The position numbers and the translations under genes are program-made. 32,152 nucleotides of DNA from DATFWC01 sp045801465 (GTDB lineage Bacteria > Pseudomonadota > Alphaproteobacteria > Rhizobiales > Xanthobacteraceae). Shown one piece after another: positions 31,377 to 32,152 of the stretch. The first letter of the stretch is position 1. Each line of letters begins with the position of its first letter. The stretch covers positions 1-32,152 of the forward strand of contig JBJMSU010000099.1 of NCBI GenBank assembly GCA_045801465.1. Direction: 5' to 3'. The notes beneath the pieces are model-generated. The model was given only the letters and a program-made list of their open reading frames with translations, made no database searches and was not told the origin of the DNA.

Positions 31377-32069
31377 GTGGATTATCGCGATCGTCACGTC
31401 ATGGTGACCGGCGGCGCCGGCGCGCTGGGACGCGCCGTGGTCGGCGAACTGATCGAGGCTGGCGCCATCTGCCATGTCCCGACGTTCGGCGACGAGGCGC
31501 AGCGCTTCCCATTGCGCGACCACCCGCGGGTCAGGCTTTCCACCGAGGGCGACCTCGCCGACGAAGCCGCGGTCGCCCGTCTGTTCGCCACCGTGCCAGG
31601 TCTGTGGGCCTCGATCCATATCGCCGGCGGGTTCGCGGCCGCGCCGGTCGTCGAGACCGGCAAAGCCGAGTTGATGCGCCAGGTCGACATGAACTTCGTC
31701 ACCTGCTTCCTGTGCTGCCGCGCCGCCGTTCCCGCCATGACGAATAACGGCGGGCGCATCGTCAACGTCGCGGCGCGCCCGGCGCTCGAATGGCGCAGCG
31801 GCGCCGGCATGGCGGCGTACACGGCCAGCAAGGCCGCGGTCGCCGCCCTCACCGTCGCGCTCGCCGAGGAGGTGGCGAAGCACGGGATCCTGGTGAATGC
31901 CATCGCGCCGTCGATCCTCGATACGCCGGCGAACCGGCAGGCCATGCCGCAAGCCGATCATGCCGCCTGGCCCAAGGTCGAGGAGGTCGCGCAGACGATC
32001 CTGTTCCTCGCCTCGCCCGAGAACCGCGTCACCCGCGGCGCCGTGGTGCCGGTATACGGGCGGGTGTAG
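31377..32069 (+). CDS. SDR family oxidoreductase without the canonical serine
   Basis: The 230-residue protein has a Rossmann fold with 'VMVTGGAGALGRAVVGEL' (the TGxxxGxG cofactor loop at about residues 10-17), 'IHIAGGF' in place of the usual NAG, and the active-site 'AAYTASKAAV' (YxxxK). The serine normally 12-13 residues before that tyrosine is replaced: the stretch reads 'NVAARPALEWRSGAGMAAYTASK', as in dihydropteridine-reductase-like SDRs. Substrate unknown. GTG start with GGGGAG about 7 bases upstream. Adjacent to the amidotransferase gene with a 16-bp gap, so probably an operon. A HigA-like gene follows after 13 bp. Confidence 0.88.
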   Translation: MDYRDRHVMVTGGAGALGRAVVGELIEAGAICHVPTFGDEAQRFPLRDHPRVRLSTEGDLADEAAVARLFATVPGLWASIHIAGGFAAAPVVETGKAELMRQVDMNFVTCFLCCRAAVPAMTNNGGRIVNVAARPALEWRSGAGMAAYTASKAAVAALTVALAEEVAKHGILVNAIAPSILDTPANRQAMPQADHAAWPKVEEVAQTILFLASPENRVTRGAVVPVYGRV

Positions 32070-32082
32070 GCAAGGAGACCGC

Positions 32083-32152
32083 ATGTCCCGGCCTGCCATC
32101 CACCCCGGCGAGATTCTCGCCGAAGAGCTCGAGGAACTTGGTGTCAGCCCCA
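32083..32152 (+). CDS. HigA-like antitoxin (XRE helix-turn-helix), N-terminal fragment
   Basis: Only the first 23 codons are inside the window. They read 'MSRPAIHPGEILAEELEEL', and the 'HPGEIL.EEL.ELG.S' pattern is the conserved start of HigA antitoxins and related XRE regulators. AAGGAG lies about 7 bases before the ATG. HigB toxin genes normally precede higA, but here the upstream gene is the SDR, so this may be an orphan regulator. The rest of the gene lies beyond the window. Confidence 0.75.
   Translation, partial: MSRPAIHPGEILAEELEELGVSP

Noticed and set aside
1..32152. Search for tRNA or rRNA genes, CRISPR arrays, integrase or phage genes and a replication origin
   Set aside because: None was recognised by eye on either strand.

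Overview
The window is high-GC bacterial DNA with dense, mostly operonic genes. Phasins, a PdhS/PleC-like PAS histidine kinase, a DUF1194 protein, a Bug/TctC solute-binding protein, an Irr-box-like iron site and many long intergenic palindromes all point to an alphaproteobacterium of the Hyphomicrobiales (Bradyrhizobium/Xanthobacteraceae-like). This is inferred from gene content alone. No rRNA, tRNA, CRISPR array or intact insertion sequence was seen.

Region by region. 1-1200: the 3' end of a tricarboxylate-transporter solute-binding gene, a repeat, and a small secreted protein with a clear terminator. 1208-4457 (minus): a carbohydrate-type ABC importer (binding protein plus two permeases, no ATPase), with a long palindrome between binding protein and first permease. 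4704-5065: two tiny overlapping genes, each with a CxxC...CxxxC metal-binding pattern. 5135-7766 (minus): a glutathione transferase-like protein, an NTF2-like protein, and a protein with a papain-like Gln/Cys/His pattern, followed by a 42-residue ORF. 7850-9757 (minus): a Tat-exported FMN hydroxyacid oxidase abutting a nicotinamidase gene. 9932-11112 (minus): two phasins with a candidate PhaR-type operator. 11391-15647: a 1074-residue multi-PAS histidine kinase and a DUF1194 protein whose 3' end is partly duplicated. 15793-18734: an iron importer (binding protein, fused permease) behind an Irr-box-like palindrome. 18785-20725: an AsmA-like protein. 20733-23793 (minus): a putrescine/spermidine-type importer (ATPase, two permeases, no binding protein). 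24144-26427 (minus): an A+T-richer stretch with a secreted protein of unknown function and an FkbM methyltransferase. 26563-27075 (minus): a single-domain response regulator. 27225-30248 (minus): glpD-glpK. 30494-32152 (plus): a class I glutamine amidotransferase, an SDR protein and the start of a HigA-like antitoxin.

The genes describe a nutrient-scavenging cell: four uptake systems (organic acids, sugar or polyol, iron, polyamine), glycerol catabolism and PHA storage granules. All three ABC systems lack one component locally, so each must borrow or pair with a part encoded elsewhere. Many palindromes sit directly at gene ends and, in two cases, supply the stop codon.

The least explained parts are the overlapping pair of mini zinc-binding-like proteins, the papain-like protein with its cysteine-rich N-terminus and downstream peptide, the CxxCH motif inside an exported flavoenzyme, and the low-GC 24-26.5 kb segment.
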